This document shows, in pieces, positions 17,041 through 30,205 of a DNA stretch of 64,000 nt (position 1 is its first letter; each line of letters begins with the position of its first letter). Source of the stretch: Amycolatopsis sp. CA-126428 (GTDB lineage Bacteria > Actinomycetota > Actinomycetes > Mycobacteriales > Pseudonocardiaceae); assembly GCF_002904335.1 (NCBI RefSeq), contig NZ_PPHF01000074.1, forward strand, positions 62,001 to 126,000, read 5' to 3'. A model generated the notes under the pieces. That model saw nothing but the letters and a program-made list of their open reading frames with translations, was not told where the DNA came from and did no database searches. The translations under genes were made by a program, and so were the position numbers.

Positions 17041-18060
17041 ATGGAGATGAGTGCGGGCGCGGGACGGATCTTCGCGGGGTTCGGTGGGGACTTCGGGCAG
17101 GGGCGCCCGGGTCACCCTGGGCACCCGGGGGGCGGGCACGGCGGGTTCGGGCACGGCGGGTTTGGGCACGGCCATCCCGGGCTGGGGCGCGTCGGGGCCG
17201 AGCACGGTGGGTTCGGGCATGAGCACCCGGGGCATGGTGGGGCCGAGCACGGTGGATTCGGGCACGGGCACCCGGGGCCAGGGCATCTTGGGGCCGAACA
17301 CGCGGGGTTCGGGCATCCGGGGCATGCCGGGGCCGAGCACGGTGGGTTCGGGCACGGGCGTCCGGGGCCGGAGCATGAGGTGCCGGGGCAGGAGGACTGG
17401 GACGGCGGCCCGGAGCTGGCCCGAGGGTTCCCGCCGCCGCCACCCCACCCGCCCCAGCCCCCGGGCGTACCGGGCGGGCCGGGCTTCCCCGGTTTCCCGG
17501 GCGGCCCGGGCTCGTTCGGCGGCCCGGGCGGCTGGTTCGGCGGGGGCGGGCCGTTCCAGCGGGTCCGCGAGTTCCGCGGCGGCGGAGGCGGCCGCCCGCC
17601 GGCCCGCCCGGTGCGGCCGGCGGTGCTGGCGCTGCTGGCCGAGGAGCCGAGGCACGGTTACCAGCTGATGCAGGAGATCCGGCGTCGCACGCACGACCGC
17701 TGGCGGCCCAGCCCGGGATCGGTGTACCCGATCCTGCAGCAGCTGGAGGACGAGGGTCTGGTCCACACGGTCGAGACGGCCGGTCGCCGGGTGGCGGAGC
17801 TGACCGACGCGGGGCGCGAGCACGTGGCGGGCCGCGAGGAGGAGTTCGCGGCGCTGTGGGAGGAGCCGGAGGAGGAGCCGGGCGCCGACCGCTTCGCGGC
17901 ACTGTGGCACGCGCTGGGCGAGCTGTCCGGCGCGGCCGCCCAGGTGGGCTACAGCGGCAACGAGGCCCAGGTCGCGGAGGTGAAGAAGATCCTCGCGGAC
18001 GCGCGGCGCCGGGTGTACGCGGTACTGGCCGACGCGGGCCTGGAGGACGACGACGCCTGA
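17041..18060 (+). CDS. PadR family regulator with histidine-rich N-terminal extension
   Basis: A 339-residue regulator. The C-terminal third is an ordinary PadR winged helix (VRPAVLALLAEEPRHGYQLM, then SPGSVYPILQQLEDEGLV) with an acidic helical tail. Ahead of it is an extension of about 190 residues: Gly/His-rich with some 20 histidines in the first 115 residues and four copies of a GAEHGGFGH-type repeat, then a Pro/Gly-rich collagen-like linker. This recalls E. coli YqjI, a PadR protein whose His/Cys-rich N-terminus binds nickel or iron. Metal sensing is therefore a reasonable inference. Start ATG 17041 has GGAGGG upstream. Confidence 0.9.
   Translation: MEMSAGAGRIFAGFGGDFGQGRPGHPGHPGGGHGGFGHGGFGHGHPGLGRVGAEHGGFGHEHPGHGGAEHGGFGHGHPGPGHLGAEHAGFGHPGHAGAEHGGFGHGRPGPEHEVPGQEDWDGGPELARGFPPPPPHPPQPPGVPGGPGFPGFPGGPGSFGGPGGWFGGGGPFQRVREFRGGGGGRPPARPVRPAVLALLAEEPRHGYQLMQEIRRRTHDRWRPSPGSVYPILQQLEDEGLVHTVETAGRRVAELTDAGREHVAGREEEFAALWEEPEEEPGADRFAALWHALGELSGAAAQVGYSGNEAQVAEVKKILADARRRVYAVLADAGLEDDDA
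17140..17375 (+). repeat. In-frame tandem repeats coding for GAEHGGFGH
   Basis: Imperfect repeats of about 36-60 bases built round gccgagcacggtgggttcgg, present four times within the PadR gene. They encode the histidine-rich metal-binding-like segment and could vary in copy number between strains. Confidence 0.7.
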
Positions 18061-18122
18061 CGGCCGGGTCCGCGGGCCGCCGTCGGCTCCATATCGCTGC
18101 GCCCGCCGGCCGCCATGCGTCC

Positions 18123-18163
18123 CCGCCGGCCGGATCGTCCACATCGGACGGTCCGGCCGGCGG
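18123..18163. terminator. Terminator hairpin after PadR gene
   Basis: 18123-18140 pairs with 18146-18163 over 18 bp, with a single T-G wobble and a 5-base loop (acatc). It lies 63 bases after the PadR stop and 15 bases before the methyltransferase start, so it isolates the two genes. Confidence 0.85.
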
Positions 18164-18177
18164 GTAGGCTCCACCCC

Positions 18178-19208
18178 ATGGAGGAGCAGGACTTCGCCGC
18201 CCACCTGACCGCGACCATGACCGGCAGCGCCCTCACCATGCTGATCGGCGTCGGCCACCGCACCGGCCTGCTCGCCGCCGCCGCGCGGGGCCTGCCACCA
18301 GTGCCGGGCTCGCCGACCGCGCCGGGCTTCAGGAACGCTATGTCCGCGAGTGGCTCGGCGCCATGGTCACCGGCGGGATCTTCACCTACGACGGCCGCGA
18401 GTACACCTTTCCACCTGAGCACGCCAAGTTCCTGCTCGGCGAAACCGCGTCGAACCTGATGCCGTCACTGCTGACGCTGTCGGCGTTCACCGGCATCCTC
18501 CCGGACCTGGAACGCGCGTTCGCCGAAGGCGGCGGTGTCCCGAGGGCGGCCTACGGGCCCCACCTCGAAACCCTCGGCGCCAAGACCGGCGACAGCTGGA
18601 AGCACATCTACCGCGAGCACCTCGTGGACGGCTTCTTCGGCGCGGTCCCCGGTCTCAAGGAACGGCTGACGGCGGGCGCCCGCGTGCTCGACCTCGGCTG
18701 CGGCACCGGGCACGCGATCGGCGTCGCCGCCCGGGCGTTTCCCGCCTCGCGCTTCACCGGCCTGGACATCAATGCCGGTGTCGTCGAGCAAGCGAGAGAA
18801 CACCGGCTCCCCAACGCCGACTTCGCTGTCGGGGATGCCGCCGAGCTGACCGCCGATCCGCCCTACGACGTCATCACCGCGTTCGACGCCGTCCACGACC
18901 AGGACCGCCCGGACGTCGTGCTGCGCCGGATCCGCGGCGCGCTCGCCCCGGACGGCCTGTTCTTCATGGTGGACACCAACTTCTCCAGCCACCTGGAGCG
19001 GAACATCGGCCACCCGCTGGCGGCCCTCACCTATTCGATCAGCCTGATGTACTGCACGACGACGTCGCTGGCCGAGGGCGGCGCCGCGCTCGGTGCCGTG
19101 TGGGGCACCGAAAAGGCGTCGGAAATGCTCGCGGACGCGGGGTTCCGGCACGTCGAAGTGCTCGGATCCCCGCGCCCGCAGAACTGCATCTACGCCTGCC
19201 GCCCGTGA
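18178..19208 (+). pseudogene. Frameshifted SAM-dependent methyltransferase (Rv2258c-like)
   Basis: The gene starts at ATG 18178 (MEEQDFAAHLTATMTGSALT) but leaves its frame near 18290-18294, where GGGGCCTGCCACC seems to lack one base. The second frame then reads ATSAGLADRAGLQERYVREWLGAMV and continues unbroken to 19208. It has a winged-helix-like N-terminal domain and a class I methyltransferase fold with motif I VLDLGCGTGHA and a FDAVHD motif. The arrangement resembles mycobacterial Rv2258c. Restoring one base gives a protein of about 343 residues, so it is either a recent inactivation or a sequencing indel. Confidence 0.8.
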
Positions 19209-19209
19209 C

Positions 19210-20529
19210 TCACTGCTGGTACGGTGCCGCCGCGGCCTTGGCGGCGGTGACCAGCGCGCCCTTGTTCTTCGGCCAGAACGTGCTGTCCACGCAGGTGTAA
19301 CGCGGCAGGAAGCCACCGCAGGTGCCGCTCGAACCGCCGACCTCGAACGTCACGCTGGCGACACCCAGTTCGCCGTAGGTGAAGTCGTCGGTGGTGCCGG
19401 ACGTGTCGTAGCCGACGGTCTCCTCGTTGGTGCCGACCAGGTAACCGTTGGACGCGGAGTACTTCGCGCCGAGCCTGCGGTACTGGGCGTCGTTCGGCGA
19501 GGTGGCCTGGGTGAAGCCCCACGGGATGATGATGTCGTTGCCGTAGCTGTGCAGCGTGATCATCGTGCCCTTGGCGGTCGCGGGCGCCGGGTCGTTGTTC
19601 CCGGTGCCCCGCTGGTCCGGGTAGATCGCGCGGGCCAGCTTCTCCAGCGCCTGCACCTCCGGCTCCGAACCCGCGCTCACGCCCTGGTAGGTCTCCGAGC
19701 AGGCGGAGTTGGAGTCGCCGCCCCACTTGAACGTCGAGTTGCGGTTGAGGTCGACGCCGATGTTCGTGCCGCTGCAGCCGCCGCGGGAGTTGTTCGCGTT
19801 CTTGCGCTGCAGCTTCGGCGAGTTCCCGCCGGAAGCGACGATGTCGACGCCGTCCGGGTTGGCGATCGGCACCACCCACACCTCGGTGGTGTCCAGAATG
19901 GACTTCGCGGTGGCGTCGGTGGCGTAGCCGTCGGCGAGGTAGTCGATCCAGCGCCAGGCGAGCTCACCGGTCGACAGCTCGCGCGCGTGGATCTGGGCCA
20001 TCAGGAAGAACTTCGGCTTCGTCGACGTCGTCGACAGCGTGCAGTCGCCGGCCTGCTTCTTGGTCAGGCAGATCGCCTGGACGTCGTGGCCGCCCTGGCC
20101 CTTGGTCTTCTTCCACGACTGCCCGATCGTGTACTTCGTGGCCAGGTCGGGGTGCGCCGAGGCGACCTGCGCGAGGTGGTTCTCGTGCGCGGTGACGGTC
20201 CGGTACCCGCCGTAGAAGGTGTCCGCCGCCAGGCTCTCCGTCCGCGCGGGCAGTTCCTTGTAGACGGTGTCGAAGTACGAGGGCCGGTAGCCGAGCGCCC
20301 GCAGCTTCGCGGCAACGGCTTGGCCGCCGACGACGTTGACGCTGCCGCCGTCCCCCTCCTCGACGTCGAACCCGGCCGCGGCCAGCGCCTGCGCCTGGGT
20401 CGCGGTGGCCGGGACGCGCCAGAACACCGGCGTGTCCGCCGCCTGCGCGGTGGCGGTGCCGCCGAGCAAGGAGGTGAGCAGGACCCCGGACGCCGCGAGG
20501 GCGAGCCGGGACAAGGACCTTGACGCCAT
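19210..20529 (-). CDS. Secreted zinc carboxypeptidase (M14)
   Basis: A 439-residue secreted enzyme with a signal peptide ending near AQA (residue 30). A propeptide-like region precedes the M14 catalytic domain. Zinc ligands are His and Glu of IHARELST and the His of ITLHSYG; the substrate-binding arginine lies in VDLNRNSTFKWGG, and the catalytic Glu in VTFEVGG near the end. Several cysteines suggest disulfides. It removes C-terminal amino acids from peptides outside the cell. Convergent with the methyltransferase gene, one base between stops. Confidence 0.93.
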   Translation of the reverse strand: MASRSLSRLALAASGVLLTSLLGGTATAQAADTPVFWRVPATATQAQALAAAGFDVEEGDGGSVNVVGGQAVAAKLRALGYRPSYFDTVYKELPARTESLAADTFYGGYRTVTAHENHLAQVASAHPDLATKYTIGQSWKKTKGQGGHDVQAICLTKKQAGDCTLSTTSTKPKFFLMAQIHARELSTGELAWRWIDYLADGYATDATAKSILDTTEVWVVPIANPDGVDIVASGGNSPKLQRKNANNSRGGCSGTNIGVDLNRNSTFKWGGDSNSACSETYQGVSAGSEPEVQALEKLARAIYPDQRGTGNNDPAPATAKGTMITLHSYGNDIIIPWGFTQATSPNDAQYRRLGAKYSASNGYLVGTNEETVGYDTSGTTDDFTYGELGVASVTFEVGGSSGTCGGFLPRYTCVDSTFWPKNKGALVTAAKAAAAPYQQ

Positions 20530-20644
20530 CGGGGGATCTCCTCACGCCGCACGGATGGAGGTCCGGTCGGAACCCGTGGTCACCGTACCGGCACGCACAG
20601 TGTGTCGGCCCGGTGCAAAGGGGTCATACCCCCGAAAGTCGCGA

Positions 20645-20718
20645 GTCTGCCGCGGCCCGGTCGTGAGTGGTAAGGCGGGTTAGAACCCGCGTTACCACTC
20701 ACGACAGCCGCGGCAGAC
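20645..20718. terminator. Very long composite hairpin after carboxylase gene
   Basis: Three nested perfect stems: 20645-20655 with 20708-20718 (11 bp), 20660-20673 with 20692-20705 (14 bp), and 2076-81/84-89 of the same block (20676-20681 with 20684-20689, 6 bp), separated by 2-4 base internal loops and a 2-base tip. It lies 8 bases beyond the carboxylase stop on the minus strand and acts most simply as its terminator. It is much longer than most intrinsic terminators. Confidence 0.75.
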
Positions 20719-20726
20719 CTCGGACG

Positions 20727-26195
<5,469 letters not shown>

Positions 26196-26442
26196 CGGCT
26201 GAGCCTCCCAAGTACCACGCGCAGAAGGCGACGTACCTGTCCTGGAACGTCGCCTGCACTTGTCTACACCCTGGTGGATGACCGGGGCCGGGACCAATGT
26301 CCGCGATGGCGCATGCCGAGGCGGCTGAGTTGTGGGAACCCCACAAAAAGCGACCCGCACCACACCGCGCGGACCCGCTTTCACGCGAGGTTCGCGACAA
26401 AGCACCCTGCGGGCGCGCGAACGGCAGGTGACGCGGGAGCGA

Positions 26443-26682
26443 TCAGGAGGCGAGCAGGACGTCCGACTCCAGGACTTGCCCTAGTTCGCGGCGCTCGGCT
26501 TCCGACAGGGGGACGGCGGCGACGTCGCACCGGCCGTCCGGCCCCGGCGCGGTGGTGACCACCAGCACGGGCCGCCCATCGATTTCACGGAGAGTGACGC
26601 GGCCACCGCACGCGAGGTCGACGGTGACGCCGGGGCGCTCGCGATGCCTGCCCAGCCAGCGGCTGACGAAATCGAAGGTCAT
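26443..26682 (-). CDS. Small hypothetical protein
   Basis: A 79-residue protein (MTFDFVSRWLGRHRERPG) with a beta-rich centre (VTLREIDGRPVLVVTTAPG) and a helical acidic end. I do not recognise a family. It lies 247 bases upstream of the carboxylase on the same strand, with its own apparent leader. Coding is supported by codon use and by lack of a better alternative on the other strand. Confidence 0.6.
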   Translation of the reverse strand: MTFDFVSRWLGRHRERPGVTVDLACGGRVTLREIDGRPVLVVTTAPGPDGRCDVAAVPLSEAERRELGQVLESDVLLAS

Positions 26683-26782
26683 CGCGGTCTCCCCTCGGTA
26701 CGGCGCGCTCCCCCTGGAGCACAGGTGTCGCTGGCGGATGCCCCGGATACCGCGGATCTACACCCGATCGTGCGAAACCGAC

Positions 26783-26813
26783 GGGCCGGCACCCCCCGAC
26801 GTGGTGCCGGCCC
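26783..26813. terminator. Terminator hairpin, 11-bp stem
   Basis: 26783-26793 and 26803-26813 are perfect complements with a 9-base loop. It lies 17 bases beyond the stop of the minus-strand gene at 26830-28458. Confidence 0.8.
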
Positions 26814-26829
26814 GCCCGGTTCGCGCCGG

Positions 26830-28458
26830 TCAGCGCAGGGGCGCCTCCAGGACGTACCGCTTCGCGAGCCCGGCACCGCAGTCGACCTCGACGGTCCGCC
26901 GGACGACCGGGGTGCCGTCGTCGCCGCGCAGCGCGTAGCCGACCGCCGTCGAGTCCGGGATCGTGCGGATCTCGGCGGGCACGCGGCCGCCGGCCGAGAG
27001 CCGGCGCAGCAGCCGCTGCAGCGGCGCGTCGAGTGCTTCCTCCACAGTGGACGGATCGCGGGTGGCCGCGCCCGCCGCCGGCGGCGCGGTGGGCGCGCCT
27101 TCGGTCAGCCGCTCGACCTCGCGGGTGGCGTCGACGATCGTCGTCACCGTGCCGCCGCCGTCGATGCCGACCCGCACCTCGCCGAGGCCCGGCGTGACGA
27201 CCGGGCGACCGTCGACCAGCTGCGTGAACACCACGTGCGTCTCGCGCACCCGCGGGTCGGCGACGTCGTCGGCGGTGCCGCCGGCGTGGTACTGGTGGCG
27301 CACCTTGTCGGCGACCAGGTCGACGCGGTCGGCCAGGCCGAACGTCTCGATGGCGTCCTGGGCGATCCGGACGGCTTCGTCCGCGCTCGGCGCGTCCCGG
27401 CCGGTGCCGTCGGCGTCGGCGAAGGTGATCTCGCGGACGCCGCGGTGGTCGACGCTCAGCCGCGGGCCGCCCTGGCCGTCGCCCAGCACGACGCCGTGCG
27501 GGCCCATCGCGTCGTCCGGCACTCCGCCGCCGAGCCGGACGCCGTAGTGGCCGGCCAGCTCGGCCAGCCGCGCGGCCGAAAGCCGCGGCGGCGCGAACCG
27601 GGCGGTCTGCGCCGAGCCCGGCAGCTCCAGCTCCGGCGCCCGGATGCTCTTGGCGGCGTCGTACCAGGTCCACCACCACCAGTTCTTCGACGCGGCGGCG
27701 CTCGAGAAGGACCCTTCGTTCCACAGCCGGTCCTGCGCCTCGGCCTGCGTCGCCCCGCACGCGACGACCGAGGGCGCCTGGTGGTGGTCGATGTCCCAGG
27801 ACGCGTCCAGCCACGCCTTGCCGAACTTGTGGCCGTTGCCGTTCCACTTGCTGAAGAAGTAGGCCCCGTAGTTCGGGCTGTCGACGCTGGTCGTCTCGAA
27901 GCCGAAGATCATCCGGAGGCCGAGGTTGGCCGCGTCCCACGTGCGGATCGGGCTGTTGCCGTCGCCGATGCGCAGCGAGAGGCAGGTGGAGAAGAACAGG
28001 TAGCGCGCGACCTCGTTGCCCAGCCGCATGTCGGCCGAGCTCGCCCAGGCCGACCCGCCCCAGGTGCCGCCCATCGGCATCCAGAAGACGCCGCTGGAGT
28101 CCATGGTCCCGTGCCCGGAGTGGTACTCGGCGACGCAGGCGTCGAAGCCGTAGGTGCCCTGCCAGTCGTCGTACTGCTCGCCGTAGATCCACGACAGCAC
28201 GCCGCCGTCGGTGTACCAGTAGTTCGGGGCGGCGAACTGCTTGACGTAATTGTAGAAACCGCCCGCGTCCTCGTGGGTGTAGGAAAGGTCGTTCATCCCG
28301 GGCGGGAAGTCCTCGATGGAGCAGACGCCGTACCGGTTCGCGCCCCGATCGGCGGCGACGCCGGTCCCGGAGCCGAACGGATCGGCCGAGGTCAGCGCCC
28401 GCGCGCCGGCGGCCGCGCCCGGTGGCGCGGTGACCGCGCCGTTCTTCAGCAGTGCCAT
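26830..28458 (-). CDS. DUF6345-like protein with possible caspase-like His/Cys dyad
   Basis: A 542-residue protein starting at ATG 28458 (MALLKNGAV) with GGGGAGGAA just upstream. I cannot name its function. Residues 40-260 form a conserved-looking domain with YHSGHG (His116) and, some 43 residues on, YLFFSTCLSL (Cys159). This spacing and the hydrophobic strands before each motif recall caspase/gingipain-fold peptidases, and the overall text resembles the DUF6345 family. Residues from about 330 on resemble PepSY-type domains (SADEAVRIAQDAIETFGL). No signal peptide is visible. It is followed by a clear terminator. Confidence 0.65.
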   Translation of the reverse strand: MALLKNGAVTAPPGAAAGARALTSADPFGSGTGVAADRGANRYGVCSIEDFPPGMNDLSYTHEDAGGFYNYVKQFAAPNYWYTDGGVLSWIYGEQYDDWQGTYGFDACVAEYHSGHGTMDSSGVFWMPMGGTWGGSAWASSADMRLGNEVARYLFFSTCLSLRIGDGNSPIRTWDAANLGLRMIFGFETTSVDSPNYGAYFFSKWNGNGHKFGKAWLDASWDIDHHQAPSVVACGATQAEAQDRLWNEGSFSSAAASKNWWWWTWYDAAKSIRAPELELPGSAQTARFAPPRLSAARLAELAGHYGVRLGGGVPDDAMGPHGVVLGDGQGGPRLSVDHRGVREITFADADGTGRDAPSADEAVRIAQDAIETFGLADRVDLVADKVRHQYHAGGTADDVADPRVRETHVVFTQLVDGRPVVTPGLGEVRVGIDGGGTVTTIVDATREVERLTEGAPTAPPAAGAATRDPSTVEEALDAPLQRLLRRLSAGGRVPAEIRTIPDSTAVGYALRGDDGTPVVRRTVEVDCGAGLAKRYVLEAPLR

Positions 28459-28504
28459 GATTCCTCCCCGTGGGTGGCAGAATGCAGCGATCGGACGGTA
28501 GTCG

Positions 28505-28516
28505 TCACCGCGGTGA
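28505..28516. promoter_or_regulatory. 12-bp palindrome upstream of DUF6345-like gene
   Basis: TCACCGCGGTGA is a perfect palindrome 47 bases upstream of ATG 28458. It may be an operator, but GC-rich palindromes of this length are not rare in such DNA. Confidence 0.3.
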
Positions 28517-28561
28517 AAACATTCGGATACAGCTTTTTGCCACACCTTCAGCGCAATTTGT

Positions 28562-29778
28562 TCAGCGCTGCACCGATTCTGTGGAGTATTTTTGCGCGGA
28601 GCCGGGAACCGGTCGGCCCGCACCGGCCACAGTGGACATCACCGCGACGGGCAAGGCCGGGTTGGCCGCGGCGGCGGTGCCGGTCCGCTCGTCGGGGTGG
28701 CCCAGAAGATCCACAATGGACTTCGCGGGCAGGCCCGGGTGCCGGGCGAGCGCGCAGGCGATGCCGGGGTCGGCGGTGGCGCCGCGGATGTTGGCCAGGG
28801 GATGGTGAGGCTGGGCGCGGACCGGCGCGCCGGCGAGCAGCGTGCGGGCCAGGCCGGCCGGGCAGTGCGGGTGCGCCGCGATCCGGGCGGCGACCGTGGT
28901 GCCGTGGCGGGCGAGGGTCCGCGGCCGGGCTCAGGCCGGGGTTCGCCGCGACGGCTCGCGCGACGCCGGCGTCCGGGTCCTCGGCGAACCGGGCGACGAG
29001 GTCGGCCGGCAGGTCCGGGCGGGCCGCCGCGAGCCGCCTGACCTGCGCCGCGGCGGAACCGGCGAGCGTGCGCAGCTCGACCTCGCGAGCAACCCCGCCG
29101 CCGTCGCGTTCCTGCACCGCTGCTCAGGGTGGCGAGCAGGTCGATGGGCGCCGCCCCCGGTTTCCATGCTACCGGTGACCACCGACAGGATTCGGCTTCG
29201 TCCGCGATCCGAAGCAGGAGGTCCGCGGGTGCCTGCTCGTTGGCGGCCGAGGCCAGGCGGACGTCCCGGCGGTGATCCCCGGCCGGCCGTGCGGTCGGCC
29301 GCCGGCAGCGCGCCGCCGAGGTGACGACGTCGAGGTCCGGGTCCTCGGCCAGGAGGTCCACCGGCTCGGGGAGCGGGCACCGGGTGCTCAGCTCGGCGCG
29401 GATCACCGGGTCGGGGTCGCGGGCCAGCCGGTCGAACCAGGCCGGGTCCGCGTCCGGGTGCTCCAGCACCGCCGGCCCGCGCCAAGGATCGCCGGACGGG
29501 ACGTCGGCCGGGGTGAGCAGGCCGTGGTCGCGCAACGGGTACCACACTCCCGCGCCGCAGCGGGCCGCGAGCACCCCGGCGTGGTCGCGGGTCAGGTCCC
29601 GCGGGCGGCGAGGACCGGCCCCAGTTCGTCGTCGGCGGTCGCGACCAGGTGGTTCAGCAGGGGAGCGGGCTGGGCGGGGTTGGCGGCCAGGCCGCGCCGC
29701 GACGGGGTCGTCGTCTTCTCCGAACGCTCCGCCCGGGTGCGGAACAGCGCAAGATCGCGGAAGTTCGCGGCGCCGCAA
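28562..29778 (-). pseudogene. Decayed leucine-rich repeat variant (LRV) protein gene
   Basis: The translated text keeps LRV-like repeats (ARDPDPVIRAELS, AEDPDAGVARAVAANPGLSP, ALARHPGLPAKSIVDLLGHPDERTG, AAAANPALPVAV), but they fall in several frames. Piece one (RGLAANPAQPAPLLNHL) ends at a TGA at 29594-29592; piece two runs to about 29120 and ends in IDLLATLSS; piece three covers about 29117-28930; piece four ends at the TGA at 28564-28562. At least three frame changes in 1.2 kb make true decay likely. The 5' end is approximate. Such proteins are otherwise 350-400 residues of short helical repeats of unknown role. Confidence 0.7.
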
Positions 29779-29803
29779 CCGGTTTGGCGGCCAGAATGGC
29801 GGG

Positions 29804-30127
29804 ATGAAGCTGGAGCAGGTGGCGTCGGCCGCGCGGCGGATCTTTTCGGCCCGGCTCGTCTACGGTGATCCGGTCGAGCGGGACGGCGTCGTCGTCATCC
29901 CCGCCGCGGCCGTCTACGGCGGGGGAGGTGGTGGCGGCGGAGACGGCGCACCGGCCGGGCGGGAGGGCGCCGGCTTCGGGGTGATCGCCCGGCCCGTCGG
30001 CGCCTTCGTCGTCCGCGACGGCGCGGTCACCTGGGTTCCCGCCGTCGATGTCACGCGGCTCGGGCTGGCCGCCGCCGTCACCGTCGTCGCCCTCGCGAAG
30101 ATCCTGGCGAAGCGCGCAGGATCCTGA
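29804..30127 (+). CDS. GerW/YtfJ family protein
   Basis: A 107-residue protein starting at ATG 29804. The order fits the GerW (spore germination YtfJ-like) family: amphipathic N-terminal helix (MKLEQVASAARRIF), a VIPAAAVYGGGGGG glycine stretch, then FGVIARPVGAFVVRDGAVTWVPAVD. A hydrophobic C-terminal helix (LGLAAAVTVVALAKIL) could insert in the membrane. In non-spore-forming actinobacteria the role is unknown; some homologues relate to sporulation or stress. Confidence 0.82.
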   Translation: MKLEQVASAARRIFSARLVYGDPVERDGVVVIPAAAVYGGGGGGGGDGAPAGREGAGFGVIARPVGAFVVRDGAVTWVPAVDVTRLGLAAAVTVVALAKILAKRAGS

Positions 30128-30205
30128 CCGGGGTCCGGCGAAAGTTCACCGCCGGTTGGTGTCCGCGCCGGCCTGGCGCGCCTAGCGTCGGGTGCGGAGG
30201 TGCGC

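Noticed and set aside
17140-17375. Collagen-like or surface protein domain in the PadR gene
   Set aside because: It is fused in frame to a PadR DNA-binding domain and lacks a signal peptide; a metal-binding extension explains it better.
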